Source of the DNA: Streptococcus salivarius
GTDB lineage: Bacteria > Bacillota > Bacilli > Lactobacillales > Streptococcaceae
DNA: 64,000 nt
Assembly: GCF_002094975.1 (NCBI RefSeq)
Contig: NZ_CP015283.1
Location: 1,969,501 to 2,033,500 of the forward strand
Reading direction: 5' to 3'
How positions within the stretch are numbered: the stretch's first letter is position 1; each line of letters starts with the position of its first letter. The notes under the pieces are model-generated. The model made no database searches. It saw only the letters and a program-made list of their open reading frames with translations, and had not been told where the DNA came from. Position numbers and translations under genes: made by a program. Below, in pieces: positions 9,311-17,604 of this stretch.

Positions 9311-10075
9311 TTATTCCTCCCTATGAATGGTAAACCCTGTGGCTTGTTGGTTTGCCATGATGGTCATGTCTGAAATTTGGACGCGTCGTGGTTGCTTGGT
9401 GACATAGAGAACTGCGTCCGCAATATCTTGAGCTTGGAGGGCTTCTAACCCTTGATAAACTTTCGCCGCCTTGTCCTTGTCACCGTGAAAGCTAACTTGA
9501 GAAAAGTCGGTCTCAACGATACCAGGCTGAATGGTTGTCACCTTGATATCTGTGGCAATGGTATCGATACGCAAGCCATCACTGAAAGTTTTTACTGCAG
9601 CCTTGGTTGCTGAATACACGGCAGCACCTGCATAGGCATAGATGCCCGCCGTAGAGCCCATATTGATGATATGGCCCTCATTGGCAGCAACCATGCTTGG
9701 CAAGATCTGACGTGTCACCATCATCAAGCCCTTGACATTGGTGTCGAGCATGGTCAGCATGTCCCACTCCTCATAGTCTTGATAAGCTGTTAGACCTAGT
9801 GCCAGACCTGCATTATTGACCAAGACATGGACTTGCCCCACGCTTTTGAGAATGGCTTGGCAAACATCCTTGACCATGGCCATATCTGTGACATCCAGGG
9901 CAAAGGTCCAAACTTTTTGATTTGGATAGGTTGCTTGGAGCTCTTCTTTTAGAGCTTCTAAACGCTCCACACGGCGACCGGTTAGGATGAGATTTTCTCC
10001 CTCTTTGGCAAAGGCACGCGCTGTTGCTTCGCCAATTCCTGATGTTGCTCCTGTAATAAGTACGTTTTTAGACAT
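9311..10075 (-). CDS. Short-chain dehydrogenase/reductase (YdfG-like)
   Basis: A 254-residue classical SDR. The cofactor motif TGATSGIG is at residues 8-15, with GRR after beta-2 suggesting NADP preference; NNAG lies near residue 88, the catalytic Ser in MGSTAG near 140, and YSATK (catalytic Tyr and Lys) near 153, followed by QPGIVETDF. Family members of this type oxidise 3-hydroxy acids such as serine or 3-hydroxypropionate; the substrate here is not known. The open frame starts at a GTG further up, but GGAGG lies 5 bases before the ATG at 10075. It is followed downstream by a terminator. Confidence 0.9.
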   Translation of the reverse strand: MSKNVLITGATSGIGEATARAFAKEGENLILTGRRVERLEALKEELQATYPNQKVWTFALDVTDMAMVKDVCQAILKSVGQVHVLVNNAGLALGLTAYQDYEEWDMLTMLDTNVKGLMMVTRQILPSMVAANEGHIINMGSTAGIYAYAGAAVYSATKAAVKTFSDGLRIDTIATDIKVTTIQPGIVETDFSQVSFHGDKDKAAKVYQGLEALQAQDIADAVLYVTKQPRRVQISDMTIMANQQATGFTIHREE

Positions 10076-10106
10076 AAAATCCTCCACTTCTATGGTTCCG
10101 CTGTCT

Positions 10107-11267
10107 CTAATCGTTGTTGGTTAATTCACTCAACTTCTTGATAAAATCAGGAAGTTCAAGTTTGGGCAGGTTAGATTTCCTATTTCCCGACTTCCAAAAT
10201 ATCCAGAGTAACTGGTTGAAACCATCCTGCAGCACTTTCTTTTGTTGGTCCGAGAGATTGCCAAATTCTTGCAACATCTGGCCTAGCTTAGGGAGAGTTT
10301 TTATCCCAATATCATCCAGACTTTCAATTCCAGAATCAAGAATGGTATCAAAGAACAAGTCACAAACCTGCTTGAGTTCTTGATTTGGCAAGGTCTCAAT
10401 CCATTCTTGGAAGGTCTCTTTTAAGCGTTGACTCAAGTCCGTCGGCTGGTCCTCATAAACAAAATCATTTGTTTCCAAGTCAACCTGCCAAAGCAAGACA
10501 TTGTGTTGAGCGATGCCTATGCCATCTGCTGCTACGAGCTTTGCGGTTTTGTCCCAGTAGAGCATAACTCCCACAACTGATTCTTGAGGTCTGATAACCG
10601 TCATCTTGGGTTTCAACTCTTGGTAAGAAGGCTTCTCTAAGAGGGACTTCATCAAGCCCGGAGAATCAAGAAGCAAGAGCTCTGCTATTTGCTCACGCAA
10701 GACAGTCGAACTCTGAACAGCCGAATAGAGGGCAAGATTGCCACCCTTGGAGTGTCCAGAAACAACGATATGACCACTGAGGTTTGACAAGTGCTTCTCC
10801 AGAAAGGCCATGGCTGAGCGATGCGCAGGAATTTCCCGACTGTAGGTCAACTGAAAATCCTCCTTCCACCCAATGACGCTATCATCTGTCCCACGAAAGA
10901 CAATCTGCTGGTAGTCCAACTCAGGCAGGCTGAAAATCATAGCCGCAAACTGTTTTTCGACTTCCTTGTCCAAGACACTACAGTAGTCACTTAGATTAAG
11001 TCCAGTGAAACGCCTAGACCTGACCATGGCTTCAGCCAAATCGACACGTTCCTTAGTCACCATGAAGGTATAATCGGGATTTAGGTCCTTCCCTTCAGCA
11101 TAGTCATGTAGATTGATGGTTTCCTTCAAATCACTTGCCGTGAGCCATTTTTCATAAGTCAGGTAACCAATCTCATTGATGCAAACCTTATCCAAAATAT
11201 TAAGAGGCTCTTTGTCGAAAGGCAAATCCTTAACCTTTTCAAGATAATCGATTAAATTGGACATCAT
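10107..11267 (-). CDS. Mbeg1-like alpha/beta hydrolase (DUF2974)
   Basis: A 386-residue protein of the DUF2974/Mbeg1-like lipase group. The oxyanion segment QIVFRGTDDS is near residue 122 and the nucleophile elbow VVSGHSKGGNLALYS near residue 170, with Ser in GHSKG; an LLLDSPGL segment with the likely acidic residue follows. There is no signal peptide, so it is probably cytoplasmic. The stop lies about 30 bases upstream of the SDR start on the same strand, so the two may be co-transcribed. The substrate is unknown. The start is the double ATG at 11267/11264, with AAGGAGTA just upstream. Confidence 0.85.
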   Translation of the reverse strand: MMSNLIDYLEKVKDLPFDKEPLNILDKVCINEIGYLTYEKWLTASDLKETINLHDYAEGKDLNPDYTFMVTKERVDLAEAMVRSRRFTGLNLSDYCSVLDKEVEKQFAAMIFSLPELDYQQIVFRGTDDSVIGWKEDFQLTYSREIPAHRSAMAFLEKHLSNLSGHIVVSGHSKGGNLALYSAVQSSTVLREQIAELLLLDSPGLMKSLLEKPSYQELKPKMTVIRPQESVVGVMLYWDKTAKLVAADGIGIAQHNVLLWQVDLETNDFVYEDQPTDLSQRLKETFQEWIETLPNQELKQVCDLFFDTILDSGIESLDDIGIKTLPKLGQMLQEFGNLSDQQKKVLQDGFNQLLWIFWKSGNRKSNLPKLELPDFIKKLSELTNND

Positions 11268-11373
11268 TACTCCTTAAAGTCTTTCTTACTTTGATTTTAC
11301 TAGAATTTTCAATAAATTGTTAGTGAAAAATGTGATATGATAAGAGAGATTATTTATTAGGAAAAGGAAGCTT

Positions 11374-12000
11374 ATGACTGTTTCACGATTTTACCGTATC
11401 TTACTAGCTCTCTGTGAACTGGTAGGAGTCTCTATCCAAATCCTTGATGATGGTTGGGGCATGTTGCTCTATTACACTGTTTTGTCCAATATCCTTGTCT
11501 TTTCTAGTTTGATTTTCTTTATCATCTATGACTTCAAAAAAGGGGATGCGACGACTAACACCAAACTCTTGCGTTACAAGGGTGGTGTAACTATGGCCAT
11601 CCTCATCACTGGGGTCATCTATCACATCCTCTTGGCACCTATTACGGAACCTGAGAAATTCTGGACGCTCCGTAACTTCTTGGTCCACTATATTGTGCCT
11701 TGGGGATTGGTGCTTGATACCCTTATTTTCGATGCTAAGAAAGCCTACCATCTACGTGAGCCAATTTACTGGTCAGCGGTCCCTCTGTCTTACTTTGCCT
11801 TTGCCCTGCTAAATGGGCTGGTGCTAAAACTCCCAATTCCAGGCGCCAAAGATAGCCCCTTCGCCTACTTCTTTATCAATGTCAATAAATTTGGTTGGAA
11901 CAAGGTCTTGGTAAACGTCCTGGTCATCAGTGCTGAGTATATCGCTGTTGGCTATCTCTTATATCTCTTGAAAAAATTTATCGGTCGTAAACCGGCATAA
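11374..12000 (+). CDS. Pr6Pr family integral membrane protein
   Basis: A 208-residue protein with about six hydrophobic helices, related to the Pr6Pr (FAR-17a/AIG1-like) membrane family: LYYTVLSNILV near residue 30, GVIYHILLAP near 80, NFLVHYIVPWGLVLDTLIF near 105 with the family HY...P...DW-type motif, and a tail that ends in basic residues (KKFIGRKPA). The function is unknown in bacteria. AAAAGGAAGC precedes the ATG. It is a single-gene transcript, divergent from the 10107-11267 gene and closed by the terminator at 12006. Confidence 0.8.
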   Translation: MTVSRFYRILLALCELVGVSIQILDDGWGMLLYYTVLSNILVFSSLIFFIIYDFKKGDATTNTKLLRYKGGVTMAILITGVIYHILLAPITEPEKFWTLRNFLVHYIVPWGLVLDTLIFDAKKAYHLREPIYWSAVPLSYFAFALLNGLVLKLPIPGAKDSPFAYFFINVNKFGWNKVLVNVLVISAEYIAVGYLLYLLKKFIGRKPA

Positions 12001-12005
12001 AACAC

Positions 12006-12036
12006 AAACTGAGCTACCTTATGTAACTCAGTTTTT
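12006..12036 (+). terminator. Rho-independent terminator
   Basis: AAACTGAGCTAC pairs with GTAACTCAGTTT and is followed by six T. It directly follows the Pr6Pr gene and could also act on the convergent HAD gene. Confidence 0.8.
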
Positions 12037-12037
12037 T

Positions 12038-12879
12038 CTATTGCAACAAGCCCAATTTATCAAAAGCTTTGTACAAGCCATCAGCTTCAACATCATCTGT
12101 AACTAGGTCTGCCATATCCAAGATTTCTGGACCACCATTTCCCATGGCAACGCCAACCTCACAGTATTCCAACATAGGGATATCAATCTTGGCATCACCA
12201 AAAGCAATGGTATCCGAACGCTTAGCCCCCAAATATTCCAAAAGAACATCAATGGCATGAGCCTTGTTAATATCCTTAACACCCAAATCACCAAACAGGG
12301 CTGTTTCACCTCGACCTCCCCAAGTATGGGCTTCAAGCTGTGGAAAAGCTTCTTTTGAATCCAAGTGATCCTGATAGGACTCCAAAACGAAACTGACCTT
12401 GTTTAGGTCGTCACGATAGAGTTCCCCACCATACTTGAGGCCATGAATGAAATCTTCTGGTTCCTTACCCTCCACAGACTCTGCAGATTGCCCTTTTGAA
12501 TAGCGTAAGTCTTAAGTGTCTCACGCGCCCGCTCCCGAAAATCAGGACTGGCAAAGAGGCCGTTATTGCTCTCCAGATAAAAGGCCAGATGGCGCTCTGT
12601 TAGCCAATCCACAATCTTTGCTGCATCTTCCTTGGAAATCAGCTGATGCATGAGGACTTGACCATGATGCTCCACATAAGAGCCATTACCACCAATCATC
12701 CCATCCAAGCCAATTTTCCATAATTCTGGTTGCATTTCTGCCTTGCTACGGCCAGTACAAACATAGACCAGATGCCCCTTTTCACGCGCCTGACGAATTG
12801 CCTTTACTGCTGACTCTGGAATGCGGTTATGATAATCTACCAACGTCCCATCAACATCTAGAAAAATAAGTTTTGACAT
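12038..12879 (-). pseudogene. Cof-type HAD phosphatase, frameshifted
   Basis: Two overlapping frames together make one Cof/YidA-type HAD hydrolase of about 280 residues. The first (from 12879) has the catalytic FLDVDGTLVD at the N-terminus and the cap region; the second (ending at 12038) has the SDTIAFGDAKIDIPML motif and MGNGGPE. The first frame runs on into the unrelated sequence SLWRVRNQK, while the true continuation (KGQSAESVEGKEPEDF) is in the next frame. The switch falls at the run of four A followed by GGG on the minus strand (about 12491-12498), consistent with loss of one A. It is either a genuine inactivating mutation, slippage at the homopolymer, or a sequencing error. Confidence 0.85.
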
Positions 12880-13030
12880 ATTTTCACCTCGAGTCTTCTT
12901 TTACTTTATTATACCCTGATACTGCTCCAAGAGATAATACTTTCCTCGGACAAACTGATACTATCCTATGATAGTATTGTTTCCAATCCAAAGCATTGCC
13001 ATTTCTCCTGAAAGAAGCTATGATGAAGGT

Positions 13031-13420
13031 ATGAATGATTTAAAAACACTACTGAATCACCTGCCCTATAAATTAGCAGCCTATGATGCCCAAGGAAACT
13101 TTCTCTACGACAACGGTGGCGCTGACGGTAGTTTCTTCCCCCGTGAGCCTGAAAATCTGCCTGATTGGGTCATGTCTGAAGTTCTAGCATCCTCTACCAA
13201 AGAAAGAAGTTATCAGATTCCAACTGACAGTTTTGATCAAGTTCTCATCCAGACCTACCAAGCTGCTATCGACAACGAAGGAAAAGTCCTAGGATTTTGG
13301 GAGACTATTTATGATTTGAAGCAACCTCTCAAGACCTATCTTGATAACTCTGCTCAAGCTCTTGTCGCCTGGTCTGATGCCACTAGTGGCGCTAGTTTCA
13401 AGGAAGAAACTGACTTTTAG
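13031..13420 (+). CDS. Small PAS-like protein of streptococci
   Basis: A 129-residue protein starting MNDLKTLLNHLPYKLAAYDAQGN, which reads like a PAS fold: a short helix, then LAAYDAQGNFLYDNGG and later KVLGFWETIYDLKQPL. There is no attached output domain, membrane segment or signal peptide. The frame extends upstream to 12968, but that N-terminal extension (IVLFPIQSIAIS) looks unlike the rest; the ATG at 13031 has GAAGG close by, so the start is uncertain. A sensory or regulatory role is inference from the fold only. No operon partner: the next gene begins 180 bases later and that gap shows nothing clear. Confidence 0.6.
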   Translation: MNDLKTLLNHLPYKLAAYDAQGNFLYDNGGADGSFFPREPENLPDWVMSEVLASSTKERSYQIPTDSFDQVLIQTYQAAIDNEGKVLGFWETIYDLKQPLKTYLDNSAQALVAWSDATSGASFKEETDF

Positions 13421-13601
13421 GCTAAATTTCTTGCTTTAATAAATGAAAAATTCACTTAATTCAAGACCAGCGCAAAACACCCTTATTCATAAAATGTGCC
13501 TAAGTCAGCACTACAAAGGCTTTTTGGAAATCAGTCACTTTAATATCTCTCACAGAATTTATAAACACTCTATTTTGCATTTTTGCGCTATTTAAGGTAG
13601 A

Positions 13602-14513
13602 ATGGGAGTAATGAGAAAAAGAATAAAACCGATCGTTGTTTACGTGGTTCTAGCTCTTTTAGGATTAGCATTAGTTATTGCAAATATTCACAATACGTCC
13701 AAACAGCAGGCGCATCTTCAAAACGTGAAATCTGCTATTCCTTATGCTACTACACCAAAAACAACAACCAGTAGTACATCTAGTAGTTCCGACGAGGAGC
13801 TGAAACTCAATCCCATTATCGACCTTTCGGGGTGGCAACTACCTCAGGATATCGATTACGATGTCTTGTCAAATCATATTTCTGGTGCTATCGTCCGCGT
13901 CTTCGGTGGATCACAGATTAGTAAGGATAGCAATGCCGCTAGTTCGAATGGGGTCGACAAATCTTTTAAAACACATATTAAAGAACTCAAAAAACGTGAC
14001 GTTCCAGTTGCCGTCTATTCCTACGCTCAGGGTGCTTCTGTCAAGGAGATGAAGGAGGAGGCTCGTATTTTCTACAAAAATGCTTCTCCATACAAACCTA
14101 CCTATTACTGGATTGACGTGGAAGAGGAAACCATGCCTAATATGGAGGAAGGTGTCCAAGCTTTTCTAGCTGAGCTCAAACGTCTAGGAGCTGATAAAGT
14201 CGGTCTCTATATTGGTGCTTATTTCATGCTTGAGCAAGAGGTTTCAACCAGAAACTTCGATGCTGTTTGGATTCCCGCCTACGGTACTGACTCTGGTTAC
14301 TATGAGACTTTGCCAAACACTGATATTGACTATGATCTACATCAGTATACCTCACAAGGAAGTCTTCCTGGATTCGATAATATTCTAGATCTTAGCCAAA
14401 TCAATCCCGAGAAAAACAAACGTAAAACCTTTGAAAAACTCTTTGGTAAGATTAAGCAAAAACCAACTAAAAATAAGAAGACTACTTCGACAAGTTCATC
14501 TAGTAGTCAGTAA
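13602..14513 (+). CDS. Membrane-anchored GH25-type lysozyme-like protein
   Basis: A 303-residue protein with an uncleaved N-terminal anchor (VVYVVLALLGLALVIANI, residues 13-30), a Ser/Thr-rich linker, and then a GH25-like domain: PIIDLSGWQ near residue 72, VAVYSYAQG near 145, YYWIDVEEET near 172 with the acidic pair expected for catalysis, VGLYIGAYF near 205, and DYDLHQYTSQG near 245. The tail is basic, then Ser-rich. It probably cuts or binds peptidoglycan outside the membrane. AAGG lies 4 bases before the ATG at 13602; the second ATG at 13611 is an alternative. The hairpin at 14513 ends the transcript. Confidence 0.8.
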   Translation: MGVMRKRIKPIVVYVVLALLGLALVIANIHNTSKQQAHLQNVKSAIPYATTPKTTTSSTSSSSDEELKLNPIIDLSGWQLPQDIDYDVLSNHISGAIVRVFGGSQISKDSNAASSNGVDKSFKTHIKELKKRDVPVAVYSYAQGASVKEMKEEARIFYKNASPYKPTYYWIDVEEETMPNMEEGVQAFLAELKRLGADKVGLYIGAYFMLEQEVSTRNFDAVWIPAYGTDSGYYETLPNTDIDYDLHQYTSQGSLPGFDNILDLSQINPEKNKRKTFEKLFGKIKQKPTKNKKTTSTSSSSSQ

Positions 14514-14541
14514 AAACCAGTGTCTAAAGCACTGGTTTTCT
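14513..14541 (+). terminator. Rho-independent terminator
   Basis: AAAACCAGTG and CACTGGTTTT form a 10-bp stem with a T-rich tail directly after the GH25-like gene. Confidence 0.8.
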
Positions 14542-14625
14542 TCTTGTCAAATTGGTTTAGGCTTGTTCGGACGAATATGGTATAATGGATGGTAGAAATG
14601 AATAACTTTAAAAGGAGATATGACA

Positions 14626-15099
14626 ATGGCTAAGAAAGGCAAAGTCAAGAAGACCCTGGTTGACCAAATTCTTGATAAAGCTAAGATTGACCATGATAGC
14701 TTATCCTTCAATGGTTTAGAGGGGGAGCTTCCAGAAGATGTGGCGCGTGAGAGCATTTATAAAACCCTCGCCCTTAAGGGAGATAAGACAGGGCCTGTCA
14801 TCGGCATTGTCCCTATCACCGAACACCTGTCTGAAAAGAAATTAGCTAAAATTTCAGGGAACAAGAAGGTTCAAATGATTCCACAAAAGGATCTCCAAAA
14901 AACAACTGGCTATGTTCACGGGGCTAACAATCCTGTGGGAATTCGCCAAAAACATAATTTTCCTATTTACATCGATCATTCTGCCCAAGATGCTGGCTTC
15001 CTCATTGTCTCAGCGGGGGAAATTGGGCGTTCTATTCGTATCAATAGTCAAGAACTTGCTGATTTTGTTAATGCTGAATTTGCTGATATTAAGGAGTAA
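14626..15099 (+). CDS. ybaK: YbaK/ProX-type aminoacyl-tRNA deacylase
   Basis: A 157-residue YbaK/EbsC family protein, which hydrolyses mischarged Cys-tRNA(Pro). Characteristic segments are YKTLALKGDK near residue 45 (the conserved lysine), KVQMIPQKDLQKTTGYVHGANNPVG near 83-107, and FLIVSAGEIGRSIRI near 125. Two nearby ATGs exist; AAGGAG is 8 bases from the one at 14626 and only 2 bases from that at 14620, so 14626 is chosen. It is two bases upstream of the histidine phosphatase gene, with which it forms an operon. Confidence 0.9.
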   Translation: MAKKGKVKKTLVDQILDKAKIDHDSLSFNGLEGELPEDVARESIYKTLALKGDKTGPVIGIVPITEHLSEKKLAKISGNKKVQMIPQKDLQKTTGYVHGANNPVGIRQKHNFPIYIDHSAQDAGFLIVSAGEIGRSIRINSQELADFVNAEFADIKE

Positions 15100-15101
15100 T
15101 C

Positions 15102-15740
15102 ATGAAACTGTATTTTGTACGTCACGGTAAAACTGAGTGGAACTTGGAAGGCCGACTTCAAGGTGCCAAGGGAGACTCGCCTTTACTTAAAGAATCTATC
15201 GAACAAGTACGTGAGCTAGGTCACTACCTCAGTGACACTCATTTTGACTTGGTCTTCTCAAGTGACCTACCTCGTGCTAAAAAAACTACAGAGCTCATCA
15301 TGGAGTCTCAAAAACCTAAAGCTAAAGTTACCTACACTAAAACTTTGCGTGAATGGCAACTAGGTAAACTAGAGGGGCAAAAGATTTCCCTTATCCAAGC
15401 CATCTATCCAAAAGAAATGGATGCCTTCCGTAACAATCTAGCCAATTTCCGTGCTAAGGACTTCCAAGCGGAATCTGTCTACAAAACAACAAAACGTGTG
15501 GCCGAATTTGTCAAAACACTTAAAGACAGTGATGCTAAAAATGTCCTCATTGTCGGTCACGGAGCTAACTTAACAGCTTCTATCCGTACCCTCCTTGGTT
15601 TTGAACCTGGTCTTCTTCGTAAAGCAGGAGGTCTTGACAATGCTTCTGTCACTATTCTCGAAACCAACGATTTCGAGCACTTCACTCTTAAATGTTGGAA
15701 TGATACGTCCTATATGGATGAACAAAACAAGATTAGCTAA
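15102..15740 (+). CDS. Histidine phosphatase family protein (phosphoglycerate mutase-like)
   Basis: A 212-residue member of the histidine phosphatase superfamily. The catalytic RHGKTEWN motif (His at residue 8) is at the N-terminus, FSSDLPRAKKTTELI with the second arginine near residue 50, the acidic REWQLGKLEGQ near 83, and the second catalytic His in VGHGANL near residue 155. These enzymes remove phosphate from small molecules; the substrate cannot be told. GGAG precedes the ATG within the end of the YbaK gene. Confidence 0.9.
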   Translation: MKLYFVRHGKTEWNLEGRLQGAKGDSPLLKESIEQVRELGHYLSDTHFDLVFSSDLPRAKKTTELIMESQKPKAKVTYTKTLREWQLGKLEGQKISLIQAIYPKEMDAFRNNLANFRAKDFQAESVYKTTKRVAEFVKTLKDSDAKNVLIVGHGANLTASIRTLLGFEPGLLRKAGGLDNASVTILETNDFEHFTLKCWNDTSYMDEQNKIS

Positions 15741-15763
15741 ATCATCGACTGACTTCATAAGAC

Positions 15764-15792
15764 AAGCGATCCTGATCAAGGGTCGCTTTTTA
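15764..15792 (+). terminator. Rho-independent terminator
   Basis: AAGCGATCC and GGGTCGCTT pair across a short loop and are followed by a T run, 23 bases after the histidine phosphatase gene. Confidence 0.7.
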
Positions 15793-15861
15793 GCACTCAA
15801 AAAACCCTTAAAGCCTACTACTTCAAGAGCTTCACTTCTATTATTTCCTCCCTCTTGATAA

Positions 15862-15885
15862 ATAAAACGGCCACACGAGGCCGCT
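15862..15885 (-). terminator. Terminator of the HAD hydrolase gene
   Basis: On the minus strand GCGGCC, a 6-base loop and GGCCG are followed by TTTTATTT, immediately downstream of the gene at 15890. Confidence 0.7.
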
Positions 15886-15889
15886 CTAT

Positions 15890-16792
15890 TTATCTTCCAT
15901 ATTTCATACGAAGGATTTTTTCCTGATTAGCATTCAAACGAAGAAGGATAACCACTTTATCAATACTCATATTGCTCTCAAGAAGACGTTCAGCCGCCAT
16001 CATAAGACCATTATTGATACCTAGTTGAAGGACTGGATTTTCATTATCATTGATATCAAAGATATATTTGTTATTTGGAAGGTCGAAAAGGACTTTCACC
16101 GCTCCAAAGAGTTGCTCAAAACTATCGATTTCCAAGTCGAAGACTGGCTTAGTACCTGGTTTAAGGCTACGTCCACGGTGGTTAAACCACATAGAATGCC
16201 AGCCACCATTGAAGGCACCCATGACATCATTGTCATAAGAATCTCCAACATAGAGTGTCGTCGATGGATTCATGTCAAATTGCTCAGCTGCGAGGTTGAA
16301 GATTTCCTTCTCAGGCTTTTGGAAACCTGTCGCCTGACTGACGATGACACGCTTAGGATCAACGTAATCATAAAGTCCCAACTTCTTAACCTTTTTAAGT
16401 TGGTGCTCTGTTGGTCCATTGGTAATAATACCCATAGGAACATTTTTTTCCTTTAGGAAATCAAGGGTCATGCGCATCTCATCAAGCATGGTGATATTTT
16501 CCAACTCATGCTCGTAAACCTCTTGAAAATGGCTGCCCGTTTCTTCATCAATTTCACGGTAGCCAAACTCCAAAAGCGTCTCTTTACAGCGCCAAAAACG
16601 GAAATATTCGGTTGTCCACTCACCGGCCATTACACGTGGAAAACCAACATCAGAATAGTGGCGGAAACGAATGTAGGCTTGATTCATGTGACTCATATCA
16701 AAGTCAGGGAAACATTTTTCCATGGCAATACGATAAGGTGCCTGTTGGTCGTAAATAGTATCGTCAACGTCAAAAACAATAGAGGTAATCAT
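15890..16792 (-). CDS. HAD superfamily hydrolase (YjjG-like)
   Basis: A 300-residue HAD phosphatase. Motif I FDVDDTIYD is at residues 7-15, motif II GIITNGPTE near 116, the lysine KPEKEIF near 150 and motif IV YVGDSYDNDVMGA near 170. After the HAD core there is a C-terminal extension of about 80 residues (LGINNGLMMAAERLLESNMSIDKVVILLRL) that is not part of the fold and is conserved only among streptococci as far as I recall. YjjG-like enzymes act on nucleotides; the substrate is not shown. The gene has an unusually long, structured leader of about 180 bases (see 16793-16980). Confidence 0.88.
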   Translation of the reverse strand: MITSIVFDVDDTIYDQQAPYRIAMEKCFPDFDMSHMNQAYIRFRHYSDVGFPRVMAGEWTTEYFRFWRCKETLLEFGYREIDEETGSHFQEVYEHELENITMLDEMRMTLDFLKEKNVPMGIITNGPTEHQLKKVKKLGLYDYVDPKRVIVSQATGFQKPEKEIFNLAAEQFDMNPSTTLYVGDSYDNDVMGAFNGGWHSMWFNHRGRSLKPGTKPVFDLEIDSFEQLFGAVKVLFDLPNNKYIFDINDNENPVLQLGINNGLMMAAERLLESNMSIDKVVILLRLNANQEKILRMKYGR

Positions 16793-16980
16793 CTGTCCGT
16801 TCTTTCTTATATCATTCTCTTGTCAGAGACTTAGATAAATTAGGAAGCTAACAACTAAACTACTACATGAGTCTGCTCCTAATTTAATCTTCAGTCTTGC
16901 AAAAGTAAGCTTTAAGTCAACTGTCTAGGGGCAATCTTACTCGTCTGTTTTTTATCAGATTGCAATTGCCCAAACAGTCT
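16793..16980 (-). other. Long structured 5' leader or small RNA upstream of the HAD gene
   Basis: From a near-consensus promoter at 16982-17010 a minus-strand transcript would run ~183 bases before the HAD start codon. It can form two strong stems: GGGCAAT/ATTGCCC (16929-16935 with 16965-16971), extended by a CTGTC-type outer helix, and a 3' stem of 11 bp with one bulge (16837-16848 with 16875-16885). No long T run follows the second stem. No riboswitch or T-box consensus is recognised. It may be a regulatory leader or an independent small RNA. Confidence 0.45.
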
Positions 16981-16981
16981 T

Positions 16982-17010
16982 ATTATACCGTTTTTACCTT
17001 CTTATTTCAA
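16982..17010 (-). promoter_or_regulatory. Sigma-A promoter for the structured leader
   Basis: On the minus strand TTGAAA, 17 bases, TATAAT: nearly a perfect vegetative promoter, with the start expected near 16975. Confidence 0.75.
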
Positions 17011-17053
17011 TTTTCGACCCCACTTAAGAAAAGATTATTCGTGTTTTGAAGAC

Positions 17054-17086
17054 AGAAAAAGGTTTGGAACAATTTGTCCCAAACCT
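17054..17086 (-). terminator. Terminator of the LysM operon
   Basis: On the minus strand AGGTTTGGGA and TCCAAACCT pair and are followed by TTTTT, about 25 bases after the stop of the small membrane protein gene. Confidence 0.75.
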
Positions 17087-17111
17087 AATGCATCTTGTCA
17101 TATTCAGACAC

Positions 17112-17591
17112 TTATTTAATTTCTTTAAAGGTCATTTTTTGTTTGACTTCACCCTGACCACCTTTGGCAATCTGGTAATAGAAATCTTTTGATGTGAAGT
17201 GGTCACCATAAGCAAAGACCTTGTTGTACTGCCATTGTGACAATTGATCGTCCTCTTTTTTACCGAGAGTCAATGTTGTCTTCGTCACGCTGTATTCCCA
17301 CTTAGCTGTTTGATCATTATAGGCCTTGTCAAAATCAGTCTGACTCTTAGCAGCATTAACCACTGTCGTACGATCCTGACTCACAAGTGCCTTGTTACCG
17401 CCTTCTTGGAAAGCTACATACATGACACGATTATTGACCTCACCATTTAGAGAACTTGAGTATTGGTAAACCTTACCAGGTACAACACTATCCAAATGGT
17501 GTGTTCCCCAGTAATAGAAAGCACCAAATCCAGCTCCCGTAACCAAGAGACAGGCGAGAACGACACTAATAATGATATTTCTCTTTGACAT
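17112..17591 (-). CDS. Small membrane-anchored exported protein, LysM-gene partner
   Basis: A 159-residue protein with one N-terminal membrane segment (IIISVVLACLLVTGAGFGAFYYW, residues 5-27) and an extracellular domain rich in Lys, Gln and aromatic residues. No family is recognised. The ATG at 17591 has AGGGG about 7 bases upstream; the frame continues further up into the end of the LysM gene. The gene follows the LysM gene stop by 13 bases and shares its transcript and terminator, so a role at the cell envelope is likely (inference). Confidence 0.75.
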   Translation of the reverse strand: MSKRNIIISVVLACLLVTGAGFGAFYYWGTHHLDSVVPGKVYQYSSSLNGEVNNRVMYVAFQEGGNKALVSQDRTTVVNAAKSQTDFDKAYNDQTAKWEYSVTKTTLTLGKKEDDQLSQWQYNKVFAYGDHFTSKDFYYQIAKGGQGEVKQKMTFKEIK

Positions 17592-17604
17592 GTCTTGCCC
17601 CTCT

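Noticed and set aside
16793..17010. 6S RNA or T-box assignment for the structured leader
   Set aside because: No T-box AGGGTGG-type motif is present and the fold does not show the long 6S hairpin with a central bubble, so the class is left open.
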